Notes under the pieces: model-generated
Seen by the model: only the letters and a program-made list of their open reading frames with translations
What the model was told of the DNA's origin: nothing
The model's database searches: none
In this document: positions 1 to 7,448 of the stretch, in pieces
How positions within the stretch are numbered: the stretch's first letter is position 1
Layout: each line of letters opens with the position of its first letter
Source of the DNA: Burkholderiales bacterium UBA1834
GTDB taxonomy: Bacteria; Pseudomonadota; Gammaproteobacteria; Burkholderiales; Burkholderiaceae_C
DNA: 64,000 nucleotides
NCBI GenBank assembly: GCA_002339015.1
Contig: DDJC01000021.1
Span: 1 to 64,000 of the forward strand
Direction: 5' to 3'
Translations under genes and position numbers: made by a program

Positions 1-527
1 GCCCGCACTGCGACGGCCCGCTGTTCAAGGGCAAGCGCACGGCTGTGATCGGTGGCGGCAACTCGGGTGTCGAGGCGGCCATCGATCTGGCCGGCATCGT
101 GGCCCACGTCACGCTGATCGAGTTCGCCGAGCAGCTCAAGGCCGACGCCGTGCTGGTCAAGAAGCTGCAGAGCCTGCCCAACGTGACCATCCACACCAAT
201 GCCCAGACCACCGAGATCACCGGCGAAGGCGGCAAGGTCAACGGCCTGAAGTACAAGGACCGTGCCACGAACGTGGAGCACCTGGTGCCCCTGGAAGGCG
301 TGTTCGTGCAGATCGGCCTGGTGCCCAACACCGAATTCCTCAAGGGCACGGTGGAGCTCTCGCGCTTCGGCGAGATCATCGTCGATGCCAAGGGCGCGAC
401 GAATGTGCCAGGCGTGTTCGCGGCCGGTGATGCGACCACGGTGCCCTACAAGCAGATCGTGATCGCCGCGGGTGACGGGGCCAAGGCAGCGCTGTCGGCC
501 TTCGACCACCTGATCCGCCACGGTTGA
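1..527 (+). CDS. ahpF: Alkyl hydroperoxide reductase subunit F, C-terminal part
   Basis: This is the 3' end of a gene that enters from the left edge. AhpF is the flavoprotein disulfide reductase that passes electrons from NADH to the peroxidase AhpC. The visible part begins inside the redox centre: the first two bases fit the end of a Cys codon, followed by Pro-His-Cys-Asp-Gly, i.e. a CPHC active-site disulfide. Next comes the NADH-binding glycine motif (VIGGGNSGVEAA), and near the end the FAD-binding GVFAAGDATTVPYKQ segment that closes thioredoxin-reductase-like folds. The match to enterobacterial AhpF is close throughout, including the C-terminal SAFDHLIR. An in-frame GTG inside the glycine motif is not a real start. 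A strong terminator follows 34 bp downstream. Confidence 0.95.
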   Translation, partial: PHCDGPLFKGKRTAVIGGGNSGVEAAIDLAGIVAHVTLIEFAEQLKADAVLVKKLQSLPNVTIHTNAQTTEITGEGGKVNGLKYKDRATNVEHLVPLEGVFVQIGLVPNTEFLKGTVELSRFGEIIVDAKGATNVPGVFAAGDATTVPYKQIVIAAGDGAKAALSAFDHLIRHG

Positions 528-560
528 GGCCTCAGGGTCTGTCCGCAGGCCCGCCACGAA

Positions 561-595
561 GAAAGCCCGGCGGCAAGCCGGGCTTTCTCACTTTT
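561..595 (+). terminator. Rho-independent-type terminator after ahpF
   Basis: A perfect 11-bp inverted repeat (561-571 with 577-587) encloses a 5-nt loop and is followed by a short T-rich tail (591-595). It ends ahpF transcription and separates it from the PEP-CTERM genes. Confidence 0.8.
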
Positions 596-784
596 GGACG
601 CCGTGTCGTGAGGCGCCTAGGGTTACCCCGAATAACGATGTCCGTTATTTGAGGGTCGCAAACGTCCAAAGCAGACAATCCGTGCAAAAAACACGGTGCT
701 TTCCCTGAACCGAGGGGGACCCATACCCGCGGCCTGATTCCGATAATTGAATCATTCATCTGAATTGCCGAGAGGAGGCACCCT

Positions 785-1438
785 GTGTTCAAGAACTCCA
801 AGTCGATCGCGTTGGCCCTGACCGTGGCCGGCTCCCTGGCGGTGTCGGGCGCGCAGGCTGCCACATCTGCCTCCTTTGATTTCTACAAGAACGGTGGCGG
901 AACCTTTGATTCCAAGTCCACCGAATTGAGTTTCATGGACAACGGTATCAAGCTGACGATCTCGCCGGTGTCCGCCAGCGACAATCCCAAGGTGACATAC
1001 CGCTGGGATGGCATCGGCCTGTATGCCGGCGGCCTCGATGCGCCCGAGCTCAACAGCTCGCTGTTGCACTCGCCGGGAGACGCCCTGCTGTTCACGTTCA
1101 GCCAAGCCGTGTCGCTCGATTCAATCGCCTTGTCCCTTTGGGAAGGCAATTCGCTGGGCGCGCTCGACAAGGCCACCATCACCACCGGGGGCCAGACTTA
1201 CGCATTGAGCGCCTCCCTCAACGATGGTGGCCTGCTGGTTGACCATTTTGGTGTGACGGGTCTGATTCCGGCAGGGACTTCTTTTGTGCTGCAGGCGCAG
1301 GGCAGTCTGTCGTCGTTCCGCCTGGCCGGTCTGGATGTGACGGCTGTCGCCGCTGTGCCAGAAGCCAGCACCGTGGCCATGTTTGGCCTGGGCCTGCTGG
1401 GTGTGGCCGCCGTGACCCGCCGTCGCCTCAAGGGTTGA
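785..1438 (+). CDS. PEP-CTERM sorting domain-containing secreted protein (copy 1)
   Basis: Secreted protein of 217 residues that starts with GTG behind a strong ribosome site (GAGGAGG, about 8 nt upstream). Residues 1-25 form a signal peptide ending in SGAQA-A. The last ~25 residues are a PEP-CTERM sorting signal: VPEAS, a hydrophobic helix (FGLGLLGVAAV), then an Arg-rich tail (TRRRLKG). Exosortase recognises such tails and processes the protein for export to the surface or exopolysaccharide matrix. The middle is rich in Ser, Gly and Asn with no recognised enzymatic motif. The next gene is a clear paralogue, sharing the RWDG and LNSSLL segments and a TTGG-TY block, so this is a tandem duplication. 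No exosortase gene is visible here, so it must lie elsewhere. The exact role is unknown; a matrix or surface structural protein is inferred. Confidence 0.85.
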   Translation: MFKNSKSIALALTVAGSLAVSGAQAATSASFDFYKNGGGTFDSKSTELSFMDNGIKLTISPVSASDNPKVTYRWDGIGLYAGGLDAPELNSSLLHSPGDALLFTFSQAVSLDSIALSLWEGNSLGALDKATITTGGQTYALSASLNDGGLLVDHFGVTGLIPAGTSFVLQAQGSLSSFRLAGLDVTAVAAVPEASTVAMFGLGLLGVAAVTRRRLKG

Positions 1439-1447
1439 CCCTTGTCG

Positions 1448-1572
1448 TTGAACGGGCTTCGGGTTATACCGGGGTCCGTTCAATGAAATGCAATAGCATT
1501 TCATTGGTTATTCGGACATTTTTGTCCTTGAAACTGGGTTTTGCCCCCTGTCTGCGGGGGGCGCCGCAGACA
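1448..1572 (+). other. Run of inverted repeats between the two PEP-CTERM genes
   Basis: Four inverted repeats lie in 125 bp. They are an 8-bp pair (1448-1455 with 1476-1483), a perfect 11-bp pair with a 4-nt loop (1481-1491 with 1496-1506), a 5-bp pair around a T loop (1514-1518 with 1523-1527) and a 9-bp GC-rich pair (1549-1557 with 1564-1572). The first two overlap by three bases, so they could form alternatively. None has a clean T tract directly behind it. Leader structure, operator or attenuator roles are all possible. Confidence 0.5.
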
Positions 1573-1623
1573 CCCCCTCGGCATAATTTTCCTCAAATCC
1601 CTTCAAGGTGCGAGGAGAAGCCC

Positions 1624-2265
1624 ATGTCCCAGTTCATCAAGTCGTCCCTGCTGGCCACCGCCGCAGTGCTGAGCATGGCCGCTTCCGGCGCCCATGCTGA
1701 ATCCTTCAACTTCTACCAGTCCAAGACGCTGAGCAATCTGGTGGATACCAACTCGAGCGTGATCAACGTCACCTCGGGCAATATCGGTCTGGCGCTCAGC
1801 GCCGTGTCGAGCAGCTCGAGCGCCAAGGTGACGCGCCGCTGGGATGGGGTCGGTGTGAACTCGGGTCTCGGTGATCCTGGTGATCTCAACAGCTCGCTGC
1901 TGGGCTCCAACACGCTGCTCCTGACCTTCAATCAGCTCGTTTCGTTGAACTCCCTCGGCTTTTCGTCGTGGGACAACGGCATTTTCGGTATCGGCGCCGA
2001 CAAAGTGTCCATCACTACCGGCGGCAAGACCTACAACCTGAGCTCGAACGATGGCAAGTCGCCCATCACTACTTTCAGCCTGGCCAGCCTGGGTCTGCAA
2101 GGCCAGAGCTTCCTGATCACGGCGCAGGGTGCGACCTCGTCCTTCCGCCTGGCCAACGTGAATGCCACGCTGGCCGTTCCGGAGGCGGGCACCTCTGCCA
2201 TGCTGGGCCTTGGCCTGGCGGGCATCGCCCTGGTGGCTCGTCGTCGGAAATCTCGCAAGGCCTGA
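1624..2265 (+). CDS. PEP-CTERM sorting domain-containing secreted protein (copy 2)
   Basis: Secreted protein of 213 residues. The ATG at 1624 is chosen because a GAGGAG ribosome site lies just upstream and the protein then begins with a normal signal peptide (cleavage after SGAHA, about residue 24). The open frame extends further upstream, but that part runs through the hairpin-rich intergenic region. The C-terminus is a PEP-CTERM signal: VPEAGTSAMLG, a hydrophobic stretch (LGLAGIALVA) and RRRKSRKA. It aligns along most of its length with the preceding gene, for example RWDGVGV against RWDGIGL and SITTGGKTYNLS against TITTGGQTYALS. It is therefore a diverged tandem copy. It is probably surface or matrix associated; the function is unknown. 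Confidence 0.85.
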   Translation: MSQFIKSSLLATAAVLSMAASGAHAESFNFYQSKTLSNLVDTNSSVINVTSGNIGLALSAVSSSSSAKVTRRWDGVGVNSGLGDPGDLNSSLLGSNTLLLTFNQLVSLNSLGFSSWDNGIFGIGADKVSITTGGKTYNLSSNDGKSPITTFSLASLGLQGQSFLITAQGATSSFRLANVNATLAVPEAGTSAMLGLGLAGIALVARRRKSRKA

Positions 2266-2302
2266 TTCAGGCCGAGCGCTGGCAGCGCCTGCCGCGCCAA
2301 AG

Positions 2303-2326
2303 AGCCCGCCCCAGGCGGGCTTTTTT
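2303..2326 (+). terminator. Rho-independent terminator after PEP-CTERM copy 2
   Basis: An 8-bp GC-rich inverted repeat (2303-2310 with 2314-2321) around a 3-nt loop is followed directly by a run of T (2321-2326), the classic intrinsic terminator arrangement. Confidence 0.88.
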
Positions 2327-2431
2327 CATGTTTTTGGCGCTCACGGTGGTCATCCACGACTCAACCCGCCGCGTTGATCTCCGAAGACAGGGCTGTGTCC
2401 CTGTTGCTTGATGATTGACGGAGCTAGCGCG

Positions 2432-2713
2432 ATGACCACCATTGCTTCTTCCCAGGATCTGCATGCCGAGCTGATGGCCCCCGAGGCCATGAAGCGTGTG
2501 CTGGCGCTGCACGCCGTGGAGGTCGAGGCCGACAAGGCCACTGCCACGGCCGTGGCCAAGGCCTTCAACGATTTCGCGGCCCGGGGCATCCCGTTCTACT
2601 CGCCCCAGGATCCTCACTACCAGGAATGGGTGGGCAAGGCCGTGGGCTACTGGGAACAGCTGCATGGTGGTGCCAAGGCACCCCGCCGTGCCGCCGCCAA
2701 GCGCCACGCCTGA
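2432..2713 (+). CDS. Small hypothetical protein, 93 residues
   Basis: I do not recognise the family. The chosen ATG has a GGAG ribosome site 8 nt upstream; the frame is open a further 24 bases, to an ATG at 2411 and a TTG at 2408. The product looks soluble and mostly helical: an acidic Ala-rich first half (APEAMKRVLALHAVEVEADKATATAV), a short aromatic segment (GIPFYSPQDPHYQEWVGKAVGYWEQLHGG) and a basic Ala/Lys/Arg tail. There is no signal peptide or membrane helix. Codon use resembles the neighbouring genes, which supports it being real. It stands alone between a terminator and a GC-rich hairpin. Confidence 0.6.
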   Translation: MTTIASSQDLHAELMAPEAMKRVLALHAVEVEADKATATAVAKAFNDFAARGIPFYSPQDPHYQEWVGKAVGYWEQLHGGAKAPRRAAAKRHA

Positions 2714-2730
2714 GCGCTGCCTCCGTTGTG

Positions 2731-2752
2731 GGCCCGCCGCGTGTGGCGGGCC
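2731..2752 (+). terminator. GC-rich hairpin, possible weak terminator
   Basis: An 8-bp perfect inverted repeat (2731-2738 with 2745-2752) with a 6-nt loop lies 18 bp after the stop codon of the preceding small gene. No T run follows, so termination is only suggested. Confidence 0.4.
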
Positions 2753-2815
2753 TGGCATGCGCCGGAGGCCGGTCTGCCGTATGCTCCCAGTGAGCCCTGA
2801 CGGTACCTACTGGCC

Positions 2816-3727
2816 ATGCATGCATTTCTTCCTGCCCACATCCAGGTTCTGGAGCGGGGCTGGCTCTCGTCCAACAACATCGTCTTCGCCCAGGCGGACG
2901 TGCCCACGGTGGTCGACACCGGCTATGTCTCTCATGGCGAGGCCACCGAGCGTTTGCTGGATGAGGCCCTGAGCGGGCGCCCGCTGGCCCGCATCATCAA
3001 CACCCATCTGCACTCCGACCACGCCGGCGGCAACGCGCGGCTGCAGCGTCGCCATGGGTGCCGGGTCGTGATCCCGCCCGGTCTGCGCGACGCCGTGGAT
3101 GCCTGGGATGAGGAACGCCTGAGCTACACCCCCACCGACCAGGCCTGCGAGCGTTTCACCTACGACGAGGTGCTGCGCATCGGTGCCCGCATCGAGCTGG
3201 GTGGCCAAGAGTGGGACGTGCTGCCCGCCGGCGGGCACGACGCCGACATGGTGATGCTGTGGAACCCGCGCGAAGGGGTGCTGATCTCGGCCGATGCGCT
3301 GTGGCGCAACGGTTTCGGGGTGATCTTTCCGGAGCTGGCAGGCGAATCGGGCTTTGCCGAGCAGCAGGCCACGCTGGACCTGATCTCGCAACTGGCGCCG
3401 CGCTTGGTGATCCCGGGCCACGGGGCGCCCTTCACCGAGGTGGACGACGCCCTGTCGATCGCGCATGCCCGCATCCGCTGGCTGGCCGAGGACCCGAAAC
3501 GCAATGTGGACAACGCCCTCAAGGGCCTGGTGGCGTTCAAGCTGCTGGACCGGCGGCGCATGCCGCGCGAGGAGGTGCAAGACCTGATCGAGCGCCACCT
3601 GCTCACGCAGCGCGGCATCCGGGCCGTGATCGGCGACGACACCGAACCGTTGACCGACTGGGTGATCAACCAGCTGGTGCGCGTGGGCGCCGCGCGGCTG
3701 GAGGATGACGCCCTGGTGGCCCGCTGA
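2816..3727 (+). CDS. MBL-fold metallohydrolase
   Basis: Metallo-beta-lactamase-fold hydrolase of 303 residues with no signal peptide, hence cytoplasmic. The signature HxHxDH is HLHSDHAGG at residues 64-72. Later metal-site segments are also present: GGHDADMVMLW (~residues 138-148), SADALWRNGFG with the bridging Asp, and the final histidine in PGHGAPFTEVDDAL. Domain length is normal, and the C-terminal ~80 residues form a helical extension with a winged-helix look. The substrate cannot be told from sequence; glyoxalase II-like thioesters, lactones and phosphodiesters are all possible in this superfamily. It sits alone, upstream of a methyltransferase gene. Confidence 0.85.
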   Translation: MHAFLPAHIQVLERGWLSSNNIVFAQADVPTVVDTGYVSHGEATERLLDEALSGRPLARIINTHLHSDHAGGNARLQRRHGCRVVIPPGLRDAVDAWDEERLSYTPTDQACERFTYDEVLRIGARIELGGQEWDVLPAGGHDADMVMLWNPREGVLISADALWRNGFGVIFPELAGESGFAEQQATLDLISQLAPRLVIPGHGAPFTEVDDALSIAHARIRWLAEDPKRNVDNALKGLVAFKLLDRRRMPREEVQDLIERHLLTQRGIRAVIGDDTEPLTDWVINQLVRVGAARLEDDALVAR

Positions 3728-3839
3728 GTCTGACGCTGCACGCACCACAGCCCAGTGGCGGACAATGTCGGCCTGGAAGGCGTGCCTTCCACCTTCCTCC
3801 TCATTTCCCGGCAGCTGTGCTGCCAGCGTGTTCGCCGTG

Positions 3840-5114
3840 ATGCCTTCTTTTGTCTCCGATGATTCAGCCGATCCTGCCCTGACACGCTTCATGGGTCTGC
3901 TGTCACGCGCGCTGGCCGAGGGGGTCTGCGACAAGCTCACGCTGGCCGGCTACCATGGCGACGAGCCGCAGCTCGACCGCGTGCTGGCCCGCCCGATCGA
4001 GCTGCGTGGTCAACGGCACCTGAGCCTGGTGTGGCGCTACAAGACGCGCGACATCACCAAGAACCTGCCGCTGGACGAGGCCCTGGCCATGCTGCCCGGC
4101 CTGCTGGGCCCGGCGGGGTTTCGCAATGCCCACCTGCACACGCCAGGGCAAGAGGTGCAACTGGCCTTCAGCAAGAAGGGCAAAGGCTCGGTACGGATCG
4201 GCAAGGCCCGCGCGGACCAAGGCGCGCAGGGTGCGGCCGACGCGGACGCCGCCCAGGGGGCGACAGGCGCGGCAACGGCCCAGTCGGCGGCCCACAACCG
4301 TGAGAAGCACCGCTACCTCGAACTCTCGCGCCCCTTTCTGCGCGAGTTGGGCGTGACCGATGCGCAGGGCCGCCTGGTGCCGGCCATGTCACGCAAGTGG
4401 AAGCAGATCAACAAGTTCGTCGAGGTGCTGGCTGGCGCGCTGGCCGCCTCGCCCCTGGCCGATGCCCGCGAGGTGAACGTGGTGGACTTTGGCTCGGGCA
4501 AGGGCTACCTGACCTTCGCGGTGCATGACTGGCTGCGCCACACGCGCGGCATCGACGCCCGCGTGACCGGGGTGGAGCTGCGCCAGGATCTGGTCGCCCT
4601 GTGCGGCGGCGTGATCGAGCGCCTGGGCCTGGAAGGCATGGCCTACGAGCAGGGCGATGTGCGCGATTACCACCCGGCCGCGCTGAACGTGATGATCGCG
4701 CTGCACGCCTGCGACATTGCCACGGACTACGCCATCCACCTGGGGCTGCGCGCGGGCGCCGAGATCATCCTGTGCTCTCCGTGCTGCCACAAGCAGGTGC
4801 GCCCGCAGCTGCTGAGCCCGCACCCGCTGCGGCCCATCCTGCAGCATGGCATCCACCTGGGCCAGGAGGCCGAGATGCTGACCGACGGCCTGCGCGCCCT
4901 GCTGCTCGATGCGGCGGGCTACGACACACAGGTGTTCGAGTTCATCTCGCTGGAGCATACCAACAAGAACAAGATGATCCTGGCCGTCAAGCGTGCCAGG
5001 CCGCGCGACAACAGCGAGGTGCTGGCCCAGATTCGCGAGATCAAGGCCTTCTACGGGATTCGCGAGCAGGCGCTGGAAAGCCTGCTGATCGCCGACGGGC
5101 GGCTGGCGGCATGA
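3840..5114 (+). CDS. Class I SAM-dependent methyltransferase
   Basis: Methyltransferase of 424 residues. The ATG at 3840 is chosen because the protein becomes well behaved from there; the open frame extends upstream through non-coding sequence. SAM-binding motif I is VVDFGSGKGYL (residues 214-224), followed by the acidic motif II (TGVELRQDL) and a later LHACDIATDYA segment. A C-P-C-C-H-K cluster (CSPCCHKQVRP) near residue 310 is typical of the Methyltransf_32/GSTCD-like group, whose substrates are poorly known. The ~150-residue N-terminal region, with an Ala/Gly/Asp-rich linker, may bind substrate. The gene ends 7 bp before creB and may be transcribed with it. Confidence 0.8.
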   Translation: MPSFVSDDSADPALTRFMGLLSRALAEGVCDKLTLAGYHGDEPQLDRVLARPIELRGQRHLSLVWRYKTRDITKNLPLDEALAMLPGLLGPAGFRNAHLHTPGQEVQLAFSKKGKGSVRIGKARADQGAQGAADADAAQGATGAATAQSAAHNREKHRYLELSRPFLRELGVTDAQGRLVPAMSRKWKQINKFVEVLAGALAASPLADAREVNVVDFGSGKGYLTFAVHDWLRHTRGIDARVTGVELRQDLVALCGGVIERLGLEGMAYEQGDVRDYHPAALNVMIALHACDIATDYAIHLGLRAGAEIILCSPCCHKQVRPQLLSPHPLRPILQHGIHLGQEAEMLTDGLRALLLDAAGYDTQVFEFISLEHTNKNKMILAVKRARPRDNSEVLAQIREIKAFYGIREQALESLLIADGRLAA

Positions 5115-5121
5115 TCAGCGC

Positions 5122-5862
5122 ATGAGCGCCCAACGCCTGCTGCTGCTGGAAGACGATCCCGCGATCGCGCGGACGGTGGCCTATGCGCTCGAGCGCGAAG
5201 GTTTCACCGTGGACCACGTGCTGCTGGTACGCGAGGCGGCCGCAGCACTGGCGCAGCCCCGCCACGGCTATGCCCTGGCGATCATGGATGTGGGCCTGCC
5301 CGATGGCAGCGGCCTGGACCTGTGCCGCGACCTGCGCCGCGGTGATGCCGCGCAGGCCAGCGCCGCCGCCGACAACCGCGCCCTGCCCGTCGTGATGTTG
5401 ACCGCGCGTGGCGAAGAGCTCGACCGCGTACTGGGCCTGGAGCTGGGCGCGGACGACTACATCACCAAGCCCTTCAGTCCGCGTGAGCTGTGCGCCCGCG
5501 TGCGCTCGCTGCTGCGCCGCGCCGCGCTGTCGCCAACGCCAGTGGCCGCTTCCCCTGCCCGAGGCTTCGTCTGCGATGAAGCCGCGCAGCGCGTGAGCTA
5601 TGCCGGCACGCCCTTGCCGCTGACACGGCGCGAGCTGGGCCTGCTGAACACCCTGCTGCGCACGCCCGGCCGCATCTGGAGCCGCGACGCCCTGCTGGAC
5701 GCCGTGTGGGGGCAGGACGCCGACAGCACCGACCGCACGGTGGACACCCACATCAAGACCCTGCGGGCCAAGCTGCGCGAAGCCTGCGGCGATGTGGAGC
5801 TCATCGTCACGCACCGGGGCCTGGGCTACGCCATCGACCTGAGCCGGTTGCCTGCGCCATGA
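5122..5862 (+). CDS. creB: Two-component response regulator CreB
   Basis: OmpR/PhoB-type response regulator of 246 residues. The receiver domain (about 5-125) has the acidic pair in LEDDPA, the phospho-acceptor Asp in AIMDVGLPDGSG and the switch Lys in ITKPFSPREL. The winged-helix DNA-binding domain (about 150-240) has the usual LTRRELGLLNTLLRTPGRIWSRDAL and TVDTHIKTLRAKL segments. It is named CreB because it overlaps creC by 4 bp (ATGA) and because creD with a cre-tag follows. In enterobacteria CreBC responds to carbon source and to inhibition of penicillin-binding proteins and controls creD. Whether the same signals act here is inference. Confidence 0.88.
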   Translation: MSAQRLLLLEDDPAIARTVAYALEREGFTVDHVLLVREAAAALAQPRHGYALAIMDVGLPDGSGLDLCRDLRRGDAAQASAAADNRALPVVMLTARGEELDRVLGLELGADDYITKPFSPRELCARVRSLLRRAALSPTPVAASPARGFVCDEAAQRVSYAGTPLPLTRRELGLLNTLLRTPGRIWSRDALLDAVWGQDADSTDRTVDTHIKTLRAKLREACGDVELIVTHRGLGYAIDLSRLPAP

Positions 5863-7358
5863 AGCTCGGTCTGCGGCTGCTGCTGGGCTTCTTCCTGATC
5901 ACCGGCATCGCCGCCTTCTTCGTGCTGCGCGTGTTCTCGGCCGAGATCCGGCCCAGCGTGGCCCGGGTGGTGGAGGACATGCTGGTGGACACCGCCAACA
6001 TCCTGGCCGAACTGGTCGAGGACGACCTGGCCGCCATGCCGCCCGGGAGCACGCTTGAGGCCAGCCCCTTTGCCCAGCGCGTGCGCGACTACGCCGAGCG
6101 GCCCGTGGATGCGCGCATCTGGGGCATGAGCAAGCAGTCGCTGGACTACCGCGTGTACGTGACCGATGCGCAGGGCCGTGTGGTGCTGGACACCGGCGCG
6201 TGGCCCGGTGGCGTGGCCGTGGGCCAGGATTACTCGCGCTGGCGCGACGTGGCGCTCACGCTCAAGGGCCAGTACGGCGCACGCGCCACGCGCGAGGTTG
6301 AGGTGGCGGGCCAGCCCTCGGTGCTCTACGTGGCGGCGCCCATCCGCCAGGGCCCGCGCACCATCGGCGTGCTGACCGTGGCCAAGCCCATGAGCACGGT
6401 GCAGAAGTTCATCGACCGGGCCGAGCGCGAGATCCTGGTCAAGGGCCTGTGGCTGATGGGTCTGTCACTGGGCGTGGGCGTACTGGTCACGGCCTGGATC
6501 GTGTGGTCCGTGCGGCGCCTGCGGCATTTCGCGCAGCACGTGGAGCTGGGCCAGCGCGGTGGCGAGCGTGTGCAGGCGCCGGTGCTGTCGGGCGAGCTGG
6601 GTGACCTGGCCCGCGCGATGGAGGCCATGCGTGATCGGCTGGAGGGCCATGAGCATGTGGAGGACATGGTGCGCGCGCTCACCCATGAACTCAAGAGCCC
6701 GCTGGCCGCCATCGGTGGCGCGGCCGAGCTGCTGCACGACGAGCTGCCCGCTGGCGACCGCCAGGCCTTCGCCACGCAGGTGCAGGAGCAGGCCGCCCGC
6801 ATGCAGCGCCTGGTCGAGCGCTTGCTGGAGCTGTCCAAGCTGGAGCACCGGCGGCGCCTGGAGCACCTGGCCGTGGTGGACGTGGCCGCCAGCCTGGACA
6901 CCGCCCTGGCGCAGGCCAGGGGCCGCGCCGAACAACGCGGCCTGACTGTGCACTGGCAGCACCGCGACACCGACGCGGTGCTGGGCGAGCCCGAGCTGAT
7001 GGTGCTGGCCATGAGCAACCTGCTGGACAATGCCATCGACTTTTCCCCACCGGGCGGGCGCATCGAGTTGTCGGTGTGCCGCGAAGGCGCGCACGTGCTG
7101 CTGACCGTGCGTGACCACGGCCCCGGTGTGCCCGACTACGCCCTGGCCCGGCTGGGCGAACGCTTCTACTCCACCCCCCGGCCGGCCGAGGCTGGCGAGC
7201 CGCCGCGCAAGGGCTCCGGCCTGGGCCTGGCCATCGTGCGGCAGGTGATGCAGCTGCATGGTGGCGAGGTGACCTGGGCACCGGCCGAGCCGGGCCTGGC
7301 CGTCACCCTGCGCTGGCCGCTGGCCACACCGGCTGCGCACGCCGTCACGGGCGGCTGA
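5859..7358 (+). CDS. creC: Sensor histidine kinase CreC
   Basis: Membrane sensor kinase of 499 residues, translationally coupled to creB by ATGA. It has an N-terminal membrane helix (about 5-25), a periplasmic sensor domain (about 26-190) and a second membrane helix (LWLMGLSLGVGVLVTAWIVWS). A HAMP region follows, then a HisKA domain with phospho-acceptor His in LTHELKSPLAAIGG and an ATPase domain with N box (MSNLLDNAIDFSPPGG), G1 (VRDHGPGVP) and G2 (GSGLGLAIV). The sensor region contains the CreC-like segments DYSRWRDVALTLKGQYGAR and PIRQGPRTIGVLTVAKPMS. It should phosphorylate CreB. Confidence 0.9.
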   Translation: MKLGLRLLLGFFLITGIAAFFVLRVFSAEIRPSVARVVEDMLVDTANILAELVEDDLAAMPPGSTLEASPFAQRVRDYAERPVDARIWGMSKQSLDYRVYVTDAQGRVVLDTGAWPGGVAVGQDYSRWRDVALTLKGQYGARATREVEVAGQPSVLYVAAPIRQGPRTIGVLTVAKPMSTVQKFIDRAEREILVKGLWLMGLSLGVGVLVTAWIVWSVRRLRHFAQHVELGQRGGERVQAPVLSGELGDLARAMEAMRDRLEGHEHVEDMVRALTHELKSPLAAIGGAAELLHDELPAGDRQAFATQVQEQAARMQRLVERLLELSKLEHRRRLEHLAVVDVAASLDTALAQARGRAEQRGLTVHWQHRDTDAVLGEPELMVLAMSNLLDNAIDFSPPGGRIELSVCREGAHVLLTVRDHGPGVPDYALARLGERFYSTPRPAEAGEPPRKGSGLGLAIVRQVMQLHGGEVTWAPAEPGLAVTLRWPLATPAAHAVTGG

Positions 7359-7362
7359 ACAC

Positions 7363-7378
7363 TTCACCCTGGCTTCAC
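7363..7378 (+). promoter_or_regulatory. cre-tag (CreB-binding direct repeat) upstream of creD
   Basis: TTCAC-N6-TTCAC lies between creC and creD: TTCAC at 7363-7367 and again at 7374-7378. This exactly matches the direct repeat described for CreB-regulated promoters in Escherichia coli and Aeromonas. Its centre is ~78 bp before the creD start, so phospho-CreB probably activates creD separately from the creBC transcript. Confidence 0.85.
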
Positions 7379-7448
7379 ACAGCTCATCAAGACCTCACCG
7401 TCGGTTCCGACACTGGCCGTGTTTCATGGGAACACACAGGAGAACACG

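Noticed and set aside
597..784. Possible sigma-54 promoter of the kind reported before some PEP-CTERM genes
   Set aside because: I looked for TGGCAC-N5-TTGC upstream of the first PEP-CTERM gene and found no acceptable match.
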